A DNA stretch of 64,000 nt from Aliiroseovarius halocynthiae (GTDB lineage Bacteria > Pseudomonadota > Alphaproteobacteria > Rhodobacterales > Rhodobacteraceae): assembly GCF_007004645.1 (NCBI RefSeq), contig NZ_ML660019.1:105407-169406 (forward strand), in the 5' to 3' direction. The translations under genes and the position numbers were made by a program. Positions 1 through 8,380 of this stretch are shown one piece after another. Below the pieces are notes generated by a model. That model did not search any database, was not told the DNA's origin, and saw only the letters and a program-made list of their open reading frames with translations. Each line of letters starts with the position of its first letter. Within the stretch, counting starts at the first letter, position 1.

Positions 1-1242
1 GTGACCGTTCTGTCACGGTGTCAGCGCTTTGATTTGCGCCGGATTGAGCCCGAAGATATGTTGGCCATGCTGCGCCGGATTGCCGATGCCGAGGGCGCCG
101 CGATTGCCGATGATGCGTTGGCCTTGATCACGCGGGCGGCGGAAGGCTCGGCCCGTGATGCGCAGTCTTTGCTGGATCAGGCGATTTCCCACGGCGCGGG
201 TGAAACCACTGCCGATCAAGTGCGGGCAATGCTGGGTTTGGCGGACCGTGGCCGGGTTTTGGACCTGTTCGACATGATCCTGAACGGCGACGCCGCTGGC
301 GCGTTGACCGAGTTGGGCGCGCAATATGCCGATGGGGCGGACCCGATGGCGGTCCTGCGCGATTTGGCCGAGGTTTCGCACTGGGTGAGTGTCATCAAGA
401 TCACGCCGGAAGCGGTCGAGGATCCGACCGTGTCGCCTGACGAACGCACCCGCGGACAGCGAATGGCGCAGGCCTTGCCGATGCGGGTTCTTGCCCGGAT
501 GTGGCAGATGCTTTTGTCGTCGATCGAGGAAGTTGGCCGCGCACCCAATGCGATGATGGCGGCTGAGATGGCGGTTATTCGCCTGACCCACGTGGCGGAT
601 TTGCCTTCGCCCGAGGAACTGGTGCGCAAGTTGAAGGATACACCGACACCACCTGCGGGTCCCTCGGGACCGGGTGGTGGAGGCGGGATGCCCGCTGGCG
701 GTGGGTCGACGATGGGCGCACCCGCCATGTCGACGCAATCCATGCCTTCGGGGTCATCTGGCGGAGCGACTGCTTTGGCCGTGGCGGCGGACGCCGAACA
801 CTCGCTTGCGCGGTATGCGCGGTTCGAAGATGTGGTCGAACTGATCCGCATCAATCGCGACGTGAAGCTGCTGGTCGAGGTCGAGGGCGGGGTGCGACTG
901 GCATCCTATCAGCCCGGGCGGATTGAATTCACACCGTCTGACGATGCTCCGCAGGATCTGGCGGCGCGACTTGCGCAACGTCTGCATGGCTGGACCGGCG
1001 TGCGTTGGGGCGTGACGTTGGTAAATGGCTGCGAGGCCGCGACCATCACAGAAACCCGCGACGGCGAGAAGCTGGCGCTGGAAGAAGAGGCCCGTGCGCA
1101 TCCGTTGGTGCAAGCCGTGGTTGCGGCCTTCCCCAAGGCACGGATCACGGAAATCAGGTCTGCCGAAGATATGGTGCAGGAAGCTGCCGAAGAAGGTCTG
1201 GCCGAGGTTGAAGACGAATGGGATCCCTTCGAGGAAGACTAA
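1..1242 (+). CDS. dnaX: DNA polymerase III gamma/tau subunit, C-terminal part (cut by window edge)
   Basis: This is the clamp-loader ATPase subunit of the replicative DNA polymerase III holoenzyme. The frame is open from base 1 and starts inside the protein: the first residues (VTVLSRCQRFDLRRI) match the end of the AAA+ core just after the sensor region, so the N-terminal ATPase half lies outside the window. The remaining 413 residues hold the AAA+ lid and clamp-loader collar (about 1-200), a glycine/proline/serine-rich linker (about 215-260) and an acidic-ending tau-type C-terminal domain. The ybaB and recR genes follow in the same direction, the usual dnaX-ybaB-recR order. Identity rests on family pattern and synteny. 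Confidence 0.95.
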   Translation: MTVLSRCQRFDLRRIEPEDMLAMLRRIADAEGAAIADDALALITRAAEGSARDAQSLLDQAISHGAGETTADQVRAMLGLADRGRVLDLFDMILNGDAAGALTELGAQYADGADPMAVLRDLAEVSHWVSVIKITPEAVEDPTVSPDERTRGQRMAQALPMRVLARMWQMLLSSIEEVGRAPNAMMAAEMAVIRLTHVADLPSPEELVRKLKDTPTPPAGPSGPGGGGGMPAGGGSTMGAPAMSTQSMPSGSSGGATALAVAADAEHSLARYARFEDVVELIRINRDVKLLVEVEGGVRLASYQPGRIEFTPSDDAPQDLAARLAQRLHGWTGVRWGVTLVNGCEAATITETRDGEKLALEEEARAHPLVQAVVAAFPKARITEIRSAEDMVQEAAEEGLAEVEDEWDPFEED

Positions 1243-1309
1243 GCCAGACCTTGTATCATGTGGCTGCCATCCGTATCTAATTCCCAAGTTGAAACAGTAG
1301 GAGCATCAC

Positions 1310-1654
1310 ATGTTCAAGGGTTTGGGTGGTCTTGGCGATATGGCCGGGATGATGAAAAAAGCGCAGGAAATGCAGACCAAGATGGCCGAGCTTCAGGAAA
1401 GCTTAGAGACCATGACCGTGGTCGGTGAAAGCGGCGCTGGTCTGGTGAAGGCGACCGCTACGGCCAAGGGTGTTCTGACCGGCCTGGACATCGACCCCAC
1501 CATCTTTAACCCCGATGAAAAGGAAGTGGCCGAGGATCTGATCCTTGCCGCGATCAAAGATGCGCAAGCCAAAGCCGCACAGCGTTCGGAAAGCGAAATG
1601 TCGCGTCTGACGGAAGAGCTGGGCCTGCCCAAAGACATGAACCTTCCGTTCTAA
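1310..1654 (+). CDS. YbaB/EbfC family nucleoid-associated protein
   Basis: A small DNA-binding protein of 114 residues, the usual length for the YbaB/EbfC family, whose members bind DNA as dimers. The N-terminal MFKGLGGLGDMAGMMKKAQEMQ helix and the central VKATATAKG strand are typical. A good ribosome-binding site (TAGGAG) lies 7 bases before the ATG. It sits between dnaX and recR, as in many bacteria, and its stop is 3 bases before the recR start, so the two are probably co-transcribed. The precise cellular role of this family is not settled. Confidence 0.93.
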   Translation: MFKGLGGLGDMAGMMKKAQEMQTKMAELQESLETMTVVGESGAGLVKATATAKGVLTGLDIDPTIFNPDEKEVAEDLILAAIKDAQAKAAQRSESEMSRLTEELGLPKDMNLPF

Positions 1655-1657
1655 AGA

Positions 1658-2254
1658 ATGTCAGAAGCACCGCGCGATATCGAGAACCTGATCGAGCTGA
1701 TGGCGAAACTGCCGGGGCTTGGTCCGCGTTCGGCCCGTCGGGCGGTGCTGTATCTGATCCGCAAGCGTGCGCTGGTGCTGACGCCTTTGGCGGATGCAAT
1801 GCAGGCCGTGGCGGAAACCGCGCGCGAATGCGTGACGTGTGGCAATGTTTCGACGTCGGATCGTTGCGACATCTGTATGTCAGAAAAGCGCGGCACGGGC
1901 GAGATCTGCGTGGTCGAGGACGTGGCGGACCTGTGGGCGATGGAACGCGCGGGTCTGTTCAAAGGCCGCTATCACGTGCTGGGTGGAACCCTGTCCGCGC
2001 TGGATGCCGTCGGGCCCGAGGATCTGGGCATCCCGCGTCTGGTTCAGCGGGTCGTAGACGACAATATCAGCGAGGTCATCTTGGCCCTAAACGCCACTGT
2101 CGACGGCCAGACCACCGCGCATTATATCGCGGACGAGCTGGAAGGTCGCTGTCTGGTGTCATCCTTGGCCCAAGGCGTCCCAATTGGGGGCGAGTTGGAC
2201 TATCTGGACGAAGGCACGATTTCTGCCGCCTTGTCCGCACGCAAGCGGATGTAG
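1658..2254 (+). CDS. recR: Recombination mediator protein RecR
   Basis: RecR acts with RecF and RecO to load RecA on gapped single-stranded DNA. The 198 residues show the family order: a helix-hairpin-helix segment ([10 protein letters not shown], residues 19-28), a four-cysteine zinc finger (C58, C61, C70, C73), a Toprim domain beginning near EICVVED (residue 82), and a C-terminal segment with [11 protein letters not shown]. The length is normal. The ATG is 3 bases after the ybaB stop, consistent with translation coupled to ybaB. No missing residues were noted. Confidence 0.96.
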   Translation: MSEAPRDIENLIELMAKLPGLGPRSARRAVLYLIRKRALVLTPLADAMQAVAETARECVTCGNVSTSDRCDICMSEKRGTGEICVVEDVADLWAMERAGLFKGRYHVLGGTLSALDAVGPEDLGIPRLVQRVVDDNISEVILALNATVDGQTTAHYIADELEGRCLVSSLAQGVPIGGELDYLDEGTISAALSARKRM

Positions 2255-2266
2255 CGCAGGCTTCCC

Positions 2267-2836
2267 CTACTGGCCGTGCTCGGCTGTTAGCATTGTCTGA
2301 AAATGCTGGATGGCCTCTTCCGGGACAGACGCTGCTTTGAACATCTCGATGGCAAAGGTGACAGGTGCAGTGCCCGGTGCGGTGGTGATGCGATTGTCCG
2401 ATACGGCCGCCGGGCTGTCGACATAGTGCGATGCTCCGGAATAACCGACGGCATGTTCTGACAAATAGCCCGCAGCATTTGACGTATGCGCAGCCGCGTT
2501 CAGCAGCCCGGCACGTGCCAGCGCCAAAGTCCCCCCGCAGATGCCCGCGATATGAGCGCCGCGAGCGTGTTCCTGTTGCAGCAGGGCGGCAATATCTGGT
2601 GCGTCTTGCTCCCACTTTGCGCTTCCGATCACGGCGATCACATCAGGTTGCCAGTCCGCGAGGGTCTGCAAGCCATCCTCGACCATAGCGATCAATCCGC
2701 CCTGAGATCTGACTTGCCCGTGTTTTGGCGTGAAATAACGCAGATCCAGCGCGTAAAAGGGGCCAGCGGTGCCGCCGACCAGCCCGTATTCCCAATCTGC
2801 AAACCCGTCGATCAATAGAATGGCGATCTTTGTCAT
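2267..2836 (-). CDS. DJ-1/PfpI family protein (class I glutamine amidotransferase-like)
   Basis: A 189-residue single-domain protein of the DJ-1/PfpI superfamily, which includes chaperones, deglycase-like and amidase-like enzymes. The nucleophile elbow GICGGT carries the conserved cysteine (C100), and the supporting glutamate is visible in DWEYG (E16). I chose the internal ATG giving MTKIAILLIDGF because that is where the family's first beta strand begins; 15 further codons upstream are open but look non-homologous. Its 3' end faces recR (convergent, 12 bases apart). The substrate cannot be inferred. Confidence 0.85.
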   Translation of the reverse strand: MTKIAILLIDGFADWEYGLVGGTAGPFYALDLRYFTPKHGQVRSQGGLIAMVEDGLQTLADWQPDVIAVIGSAKWEQDAPDIAALLQQEHARGAHIAGICGGTLALARAGLLNAAAHTSNAAGYLSEHAVGYSGASHYVDSPAAVSDNRITTAPGTAPVTFAIEMFKAASVPEEAIQHFQTMLTAEHGQ

Positions 2837-2889
2837 CTGTATGCTCCTGCTGAATGCAAAGAGAACATAATGTGAACACAATCCAGCGT

Positions 2890-5436
2890 CTAGAACCGAT
2901 CCAGCAGGCGCTTCAGATAGTCGCGTTCCAGCTCGGGGCGATCTGTGTCGCCCGAGCGTTTGCGCAATTCCTGCATCAGTTCTTGCGCACGGCGATAGGT
3001 TTCTTCCGTATCCCCCAAAGGATTGTCAGTCTGATTGGCGCCCCCTTGCCCGGTGGGGCTGCGACCCAGCGGATCCTGACTGGACGCGCTGTCGCTTTCG
3101 CCGGGATTGCCACCTTGTTGCCCGTCCTGCTCTGCCTGCTGATTGGCCATAGCCTGATCAAACTGGCGCAACCCTTCGCGCAAGGCCTCCATCGCATCGG
3201 CCTGTTGATCCAACGCTTCGGGGATGTCACCTTGTTCCAATGCATCGGCCGCGCGTCCCATGGCGCGGCCAGCCTTGTCCAGAGTATTTCGGGCTGCGCG
3301 TCCAGCCGGATCACCCGCGCCGGGCAGGCTGCGGCGTTGCGAATCTAGCTGTTGTTGCAATGCGCGTTGCTGATCAGCAAGGCTGTTACCGGGGTCGCCA
3401 CCACCTTGGCTTTCCGGGCCTTCCTGACCGCCGCCGTCACCGTTCTGTCCTTGCTCTCCGCCTGCGCCATCGTGGCTTTGTCCGCGCCCCTGACCGCCAT
3501 CGCGCCCTTCGTTGTCTTGGTTTTCGCCTGCTTGGGACCCTTGGCCCTGTTCTTGCAAATCGCGGAATGCCTGATCGGACAGGCCTTGTTGCTGGCGCAT
3601 GGTTTCGCGCAGGTCCTCGCGGGCCCCGTCGCCTTGGCCTTGCCCCTCGCCACCCTGTGCGACTTGCATGTTTTCCATCATTTCCTGCATCTGCTGAAGC
3701 AACTGCATTGCTTCATCGGCGCGGCCTTCGCGCATCAGCTCTTCGATACGGTCCATCATGGCGTCAAGGTCGGCCTGGCTCAGCTCTATCGCGTTATCGG
3801 GCTGGGGGGCGTTCGGGTCTTGATCCGGCGCTTGTTGGGCCAACTGGTTTACATAGTCGCGCATGGCGTCGCGATAGTCCTCCATCAGCTCGGCCAGTTC
3901 TTCGGCCGATGCCCCGTCACGCATGGCTTGCTCTAGCCGCTTCAGGGCTTCCTCCATGCGGGCGCGGGCGTCGCCCAGTTGTCCGTCGTCCAGCTGAACC
4001 GCGACATCCCACAGGACCTGTGCCACCTCATCGCGCAGATCGTTGGGCACACCTTGTGCAACATCTGTAAAGGCAATCCCGGCCTCGAGCCGGCGAATCA
4101 CGCTGCGCAGTTGCAGATAAAGCCCCTCGGGCAGGTGCAGATCTTCGGGATAGGTTAGCGTTGCACGCAGCACCTGAGAGGCGCGGCGCGCATTCGCGCG
4201 ATTCCACAAAAGATCGCGACGCTGTTCGATCAGCGCCTTGGCAACCGGGTTCAGAAAACGACGGGTGGGCAGGATCATCGCATAGGGCTGGCTTTCGCCC
4301 GTCTGATCAGCCCCATCATGTGCTTGAAACGTCAGGGTGACCGGCAAGCCTGCAAAAGGATGCTCGATCAAGTTTTCCTGCAACGTGCCGTCGATCTGCG
4401 TACGCAAACCGCGATAGGGAAGCGGCAGATCCACCGAAACGCCGGTGCGTGGTTCAGGGTCAATGCTCAGCCCGTGGTCGCGGGTCACCTCGTCCAAAGC
4501 CAGGCTGATAATCACCTCGCCCCCGGTGATGCCATAATCATCCTCAGCCTCGAAGTTCAGTGTGAAATCGCCGCTCAACTGCCGGGTCAAGGGGCCTACC
4601 GGACGGATCTCTGGTGGGGAGTCGGGCATGGCCGTCAGGGACCATCGGCGCGGTACGGGGCCGTCGATGATCAACGTACCGTCGCGCGTGATCTGTTGGG
4701 TCAGGCTGGTGACTGCGCTTGCCGCAGTGTCCAAAGCGGTGCCTTGGAACGCCAGCGCCAGAGGGTCGCCATAGCGACGCAAGGTCAGGCGGCTGCCCGT
4801 GGGGATGTGCAGCGTGCCGTCAGATTGATCGTCCAAATAAAGGCTGGGCTTTCCGGTATAGGAGGGGGGCTCTATCCAACCCTCCCAACTTGCCGAAATC
4901 GTTGCGGTGGTTTCCGCCCCAGAGGTTGGCGCGGACGTCCACGGGCCAAATATGATTGCCATGCCAGCACCCGTCGCGGCGATCAGGCGCAGCGCCAACG
5001 GATCCTTTGCGGCCACACGCAGATCCGGGGATATGGCTTGGACATTTTCGATCTGCCCAAGCATCCGAGATTGGTGCGCCTGCCATAACCGGGCCGAGGC
5101 CGCATCATCCACGCCAGTGGCCTGTTCATCGCGCAAGGTGGCAATGGGGTGACCCTTCAGGCTGTTATCAAGGCGCCGGACCGTTTGATCGGCTGTGGGC
5201 CAAATAAAACGACGCGCCGCCAGAACAAGGCAGATCAGCGCAGCCAGTCCCATCAATATGATCGAAACCCAGCCCTGCATCCCGCCGAACCCCGCCAGCG
5301 CAATCGCGGCCAGCGCGACGGTTGCCAAAGGCCAAGCTGCCTGCCACAGGCGTTCCACAATCATCCCGCCCCTTGTCAAAGCCAAGGGCCAACGCAGACG
5401 CTTTTGCGCCTTGGGGGGAAGAACGGGGCGGGTCAC
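2890..5436 (-). CDS. TIGR02302/DUF4175 family membrane protein
   Basis: A large protein (about 848 residues) of the alphaproteobacterial TIGR02302/DUF4175 family of unknown function. Two hydrophobic segments near the N-terminus (around WPLATVALAAIALAGF and VSIILMGLAALICLVL) anchor it in the membrane. A large middle part follows, then a long C-terminal tail rich in Gln, Gly, Asp and Met (QGQGSQAGENQDNEG-like) that is probably disordered or coiled coil. The frame is open up to 5523, inside lysA. The start used here is a GTG 17 bases after the lysA stop; the alternative ATG at 5523 would overlap lysA by 71 bases. The lysA neighbour is a conserved context for this family. Confidence 0.85.
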   Translation of the reverse strand: MTRPVLPPKAQKRLRWPLALTRGGMIVERLWQAAWPLATVALAAIALAGFGGMQGWVSIILMGLAALICLVLAARRFIWPTADQTVRRLDNSLKGHPIATLRDEQATGVDDAASARLWQAHQSRMLGQIENVQAISPDLRVAAKDPLALRLIAATGAGMAIIFGPWTSAPTSGAETTATISASWEGWIEPPSYTGKPSLYLDDQSDGTLHIPTGSRLTLRRYGDPLALAFQGTALDTAASAVTSLTQQITRDGTLIIDGPVPRRWSLTAMPDSPPEIRPVGPLTRQLSGDFTLNFEAEDDYGITGGEVIISLALDEVTRDHGLSIDPEPRTGVSVDLPLPYRGLRTQIDGTLQENLIEHPFAGLPVTLTFQAHDGADQTGESQPYAMILPTRRFLNPVAKALIEQRRDLLWNRANARRASQVLRATLTYPEDLHLPEGLYLQLRSVIRRLEAGIAFTDVAQGVPNDLRDEVAQVLWDVAVQLDDGQLGDARARMEEALKRLEQAMRDGASAEELAELMEDYRDAMRDYVNQLAQQAPDQDPNAPQPDNAIELSQADLDAMMDRIEELMREGRADEAMQLLQQMQEMMENMQVAQGGEGQGQGDGAREDLRETMRQQQGLSDQAFRDLQEQGQGSQAGENQDNEGRDGGQGRGQSHDGAGGEQGQNGDGGGQEGPESQGGGDPGNSLADQQRALQQQLDSQRRSLPGAGDPAGRAARNTLDKAGRAMGRAADALEQGDIPEALDQQADAMEALREGLRQFDQAMANQQAEQDGQQGGNPGESDSASSQDPLGRSPTGQGGANQTDNPLGDTEETYRRAQELMQELRKRSGDTDRPELERDYLKRLLDRF

Positions 5437-5452
5437 CGGACCCGTGGGAACA

Positions 5453-6718
5453 TCACAACCATTCTGGAATGGTATCGCGTCCCAGCATCTCTTCATAGGT
5501 GGGACGTGCACGAATGACGGCATATTGATCGCCCATCACCAGAACTTCCGGGATCAGCGGGCGCGAGTTGTACTCGGACGCCATCACCGCGCCATAAGCA
5601 CCAGCCGAGCGGAAGGCGATCAGGTCATCAGGCGCCAGCGCGTCCAGATCGCGACCCTTGGCGAAGGTGTCGCCAGTTTCGCAGATCGGACCGACAATGT
5701 CATAGCGCGACTTGTCTTCACCGGGCGCGTTTTCCACCACCGGGATGATATCGTGATGAGCCTCGTACATTGCGGGGCGCACAAGGTCATTCATGGCCGC
5801 GTCGACGATCAGGAAATCCTGGCCTTCGCCTTCTTTCACATAGATGACCGAGGTGACCATGATCCCGGCATTGCCCGATACCAGACGGCCCGGCTCGATC
5901 TCGATCTCGCAGCCAAGGTGGCCCACGGTTTCCTTCACCATCTGCCCGTATTCGATCGGCAGAGGCGGCGCGTCGTTTGAGCGTTCATAGGGAATGCCCA
6001 AGCCACCGCCCAGATCAAGTCGCGTGATGTCATGGCCATCTTCGCGCAGTGCTTCAGTCAGTTCAGCGACCTTTTCATAGGCCTCGCGGAACGGTTCCAG
6101 CTCGGTCAGTTGGCTGCCGATATGTACGTCGATCCCAACAGCTTTCAAACCGGGCAGGCGGGCGATCTCCGCATAGACCTCACGCGCACGCGCAATGGGG
6201 ATGCCGAACTTGTTTTCCGATTTCCCGGTCGAGATCTTGGCGTGGGTTTTCGCGTCTACATCGGGGTTCACGCGCACAGTCACAGGGGCTATCACGCCCA
6301 GCTCGGTCGCGACCTTAGACAGCACGCGCATTTCTGGCTCGCTTTCCAGATTGAACTGGCGGATGCCGTTTGTCAGGGCAAGCTGCATTTCCTCGCGCGT
6401 TTTGCCAACGCCGGAAAAGACGATACGCTCGCCCGGCACACCAGCAGCAATCGCACGACGATATTCACCGCCTGACACGACGTCCATACCTGCGCCCATC
6501 TCTCCGATCAGTTTTAGAACGGCGAGGTTCGAGTTCGACTTCACGGCAAAGCAGACCAGATGATCGGCCCAGTCCAACGCTTCGTTGAACAGTCCGATGT
6601 GACGTTGCAACGTGGCGGCCGAATAGACATAGAAGGGCGTTCCGACGTCGGCAGCGATCTGCTGAATTGACACGTCCTCGGCGTGCAACACGCCGTCGCG
6701 GTAAAGGAAATGGTCCAT
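5453..6718 (-). CDS. lysA: Diaminopimelate decarboxylase
   Basis: This PLP enzyme of alanine-racemase-like fold III decarboxylates meso-diaminopimelate to lysine, the last step of lysine synthesis. The 421 residues include the PLP lysine in CFAVKSNSN (K60), the DVHIGSQ motif, the glycine-rich phosphate-binding LDLGGGLGIPY, and the late CETGD substrate motif. The start MDHFLYRDG is the family's normal beginning; a longer frame exists upstream. In relatives lysA follows argH and a small lipoprotein directly; here a tetR gene and an oxidoreductase gene lie in between (see findings). TIGR02302 follows downstream. Confidence 0.96.
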   Translation of the reverse strand: MDHFLYRDGVLHAEDVSIQQIAADVGTPFYVYSAATLQRHIGLFNEALDWADHLVCFAVKSNSNLAVLKLIGEMGAGMDVVSGGEYRRAIAAGVPGERIVFSGVGKTREEMQLALTNGIRQFNLESEPEMRVLSKVATELGVIAPVTVRVNPDVDAKTHAKISTGKSENKFGIPIARAREVYAEIARLPGLKAVGIDVHIGSQLTELEPFREAYEKVAELTEALREDGHDITRLDLGGGLGIPYERSNDAPPLPIEYGQMVKETVGHLGCEIEIEPGRLVSGNAGIMVTSVIYVKEGEGQDFLIVDAAMNDLVRPAMYEAHHDIIPVVENAPGEDKSRYDIVGPICETGDTFAKGRDLDALAPDDLIAFRSAGAYGAVMASEYNSRPLIPEVLVMGDQYAVIRARPTYEEMLGRDTIPEWL

Positions 6719-6780
6719 CTTGGGCCTCGTCTGTCTGCGCTTCAACCTGCCCTAGCCGAACTGGCAGGCGCTTTCAATCG

Positions 6781-7347
6781 TCATGGCGATGACAAGATGG
6801 CTGTTATCAGACGTTTTGTTGTGTCGATGTCGGCATTATGCCCAAAAAGCCCACGATGCAGCATCAGTCCGTCGATGACAGACACCAATGCGCGTGCGGT
6901 TTGCGTCGGGTCGGGCATGTTGGGGGCAAGCCGGGAAAGCTCTGCCCCAAGCGCTTCGGCCAACATGTCGAAATACGCGGCCAATGGCGTGCTGATATCC
7001 GGGTTTTTCAATTCGGCCCCAAAGATCGAGAAAAACCTGAGCAGAGTGGATTCATCGGGCGAGGATGCGGTGACCATCTGCAAGATCATCTTTTGAAACG
7101 CCTCAAGCGATGGTGCGGGCGGGGCGGCGGCCAATGGGTTCTCGGCGGATTTGAAGAACCGCGTCACAAGCGCTGCGATCAGTTCCGCCCGCGATGGGAA
7201 ATACAGATAGATCGTGCCCTTCGCGACGCTGAGTTCGGCTGCGATATCAACCATTCGGACCTGCGTGATTCCATCACGGTGGAATGCGTTTTCTGCGGCG
7301 TCCAGAATTCGTTCCCGCATGGCGTCTTTATCAACAATCTTGGGCAT
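6781..7347 (-). CDS. TetR/AcrR family transcriptional regulator
   Basis: A 188-residue one-component repressor-type regulator. The N-terminal helix-turn-helix is clear (about residues 10-55: RERILDAAENAFHRDGI, then VDIAAELSVAKGTIYLYF). The C-terminal ligand-binding half is divergent, as usual in the family. The start has a strong ribosome-binding site (AGGAGG) 6 bases upstream; a longer open frame upstream would run through the operator region. It is transcribed divergently from the oxidoreductase at 7434, and two similar inverted repeats lie between them. The likely role is repression of itself and of the neighbouring oxidoreductase; the inducer is unknown. Confidence 0.92.
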   Translation of the reverse strand: MPKIVDKDAMRERILDAAENAFHRDGITQVRMVDIAAELSVAKGTIYLYFPSRAELIAALVTRFFKSAENPLAAAPPAPSLEAFQKMILQMVTASSPDESTLLRFFSIFGAELKNPDISTPLAAYFDMLAEALGAELSRLAPNMPDPTQTARALVSVIDGLMLHRGLFGHNADIDTTKRLITAILSSP

Positions 7348-7367
7348 GGAACCTCCTGATTTTCTTT

Positions 7368-7387
7368 TAATGACTTGACGGTCAGAA
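7368..7387. promoter_or_regulatory. Candidate TetR operator, copy 1 (tetR-proximal)
   Basis: An imperfect inverted repeat TAATGAC-N6-GTCAGAA lies 21 bases upstream of the tetR start. It has the same half-site and 6-base spacer as the perfect copy at 7402-7421; the two centres are 34 bases apart. Binding by the adjacent TetR protein is inferred from position and symmetry only. Confidence 0.6.
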
Positions 7388-7401
7388 AAGCAATCTCTTA
7401 A

Positions 7402-7421
7402 TAATGACCCGAAAGTCATTA
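7402..7421. promoter_or_regulatory. Candidate TetR operator, copy 2 (oxidoreductase-proximal)
   Basis: A perfect inverted repeat TAATGAC-N6-GTCATTA ends just before the ribosome-binding site (AAAGGAGA) of the oxidoreductase gene, so bound protein would block both transcription and the leader. Together with copy 1 it forms a two-site arrangement typical of divergently transcribed tetR genes. Confidence 0.65.
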
Positions 7422-7433
7422 AAGGAGAATCTC

Positions 7434-8285
7434 ATGGCACATGTCATGATTGCGGGCGCGACCGGATATTTGGGGCGCTACTTGGTTAAGGCATTTCTTG
7501 CGCGCGGCTATCACGTGTCCGCATTGGTGCGTCCGGCGTCAAAGGCGGATTTTCCCGATGGCGTTCGCGTGATTTATGGTGAAGCGACGAAGCCCGAAAC
7601 GCTTTATGGCGTGTTTGATGGGGTGGAACTGGTCGTGTCGTCACTGGGGCTGACGCGGCAGACCGATAAGTTGAGCTATGACGATGTCGATTATCAAGCG
7701 AATTTGAACCTATTGCGGGCTGCAGAAGTCGCCAATGTTCAGAAATTTGCATATGTCCATGTCTTGACGCGCACAGATGCGCGGTCTGAACTGGTGCAGG
7801 CTAAGTCGCGCTTCGTTACCGCATTGCAAGCATCGTCGATTGCCTCTCTCGTGGTGCGGCCTGGTGGCTATTTTGTGGATATCGCCGAAGTGTTTAATAT
7901 GGCTCGGTCCGGCCGTGTCTGGATGGTCGGAGACGGCGCGTTGAAGATCAATCCGATCCACGGTGCCGATCTGGCCAAGGCAATTGCTGACGCCGTTGAG
8001 GCCGGAGAGGTGGATATCGAGGTTGGCGGACCCGAGATCTTGTCGATGGACGATGTTGCAAAGCTGGCTTTCGCGACGCTTCGAACGACGCCGAAGATCA
8101 CCTATATCCCTGCATGGATTTTGCGTGTGGTCTTACGCGTCGTAAAACCGTTCGCGCCGCGCCATATTTGGGGACCGTTCGAGCTTTTCTTGGCGGCGGC
8201 TTCTTCGGACATGGTGGCGCCACCGCATGGGCAGCGGCGCCTTGCCGATTTCTTTGCTGAACTGGCGGCTCAGCCTTCAGCCTGA
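7434..8285 (+). CDS. NAD(P)-binding oxidoreductase, NmrA/atypical SDR type
   Basis: A 283-residue Rossmann-fold protein of the extended/atypical short-chain dehydrogenase group. The N-terminal nucleotide-binding motif GATGYLG (residues 8-14) is intact, followed by ARGYHVSALVRPASK, typical of NmrA-like NAD(P)H-binding proteins. The classical YxxxK catalytic pair is not obvious, so it may be a redox-sensing or atypical member rather than a true dehydrogenase. The start follows AAAGGAGA by 6 bases. It is divergent from tetR and preceded by its candidate operators. Its last 16 bases overlap the end of the opposing lipoprotein gene. The substrate is unknown. Confidence 0.85.
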   Translation: MAHVMIAGATGYLGRYLVKAFLARGYHVSALVRPASKADFPDGVRVIYGEATKPETLYGVFDGVELVVSSLGLTRQTDKLSYDDVDYQANLNLLRAAEVANVQKFAYVHVLTRTDARSELVQAKSRFVTALQASSIASLVVRPGGYFVDIAEVFNMARSGRVWMVGDGALKINPIHGADLAKAIADAVEAGEVDIEVGGPEILSMDDVAKLAFATLRTTPKITYIPAWILRVVLRVVKPFAPRHIWGPFELFLAAASSDMVAPPHGQRRLADFFAELAAQPSA

Positions 8286-8380
8286 GCTGTATCTTCCGGG
8301 CTGCCCGGGCGGATGGGTTCGCCATCCGCACCGCAGGCGGCAAGCCCCAGAAGCGCAGTGATCAGAAGTGCGCGGATCAT
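8270..8380 (-). CDS. Small lipoprotein, LptM-like, possibly shortened
   Basis: A 36-residue lipoprotein: a basic N-terminus and hydrophobic stretch ([16 protein letters not shown]), the lipid-attachment cysteine C16, then [12 protein letters not shown]. Short lipoproteins with a CGxDGEP-like start are found between argH and lysA in related genomes and resemble LptM (YifL), a helper of LptD maturation. The ATG overlaps the argH stop (ATGA), so translation is coupled. Its stop lies 16 bases inside the 3' end of the oppositely transcribed oxidoreductase. The short tail suggests that the cassette insertion replaced the original C-terminus. Confidence 0.75.
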   Translation of the reverse strand: MIRALLITALLGLAACGADGEPIRPGSPEDTAQAEG

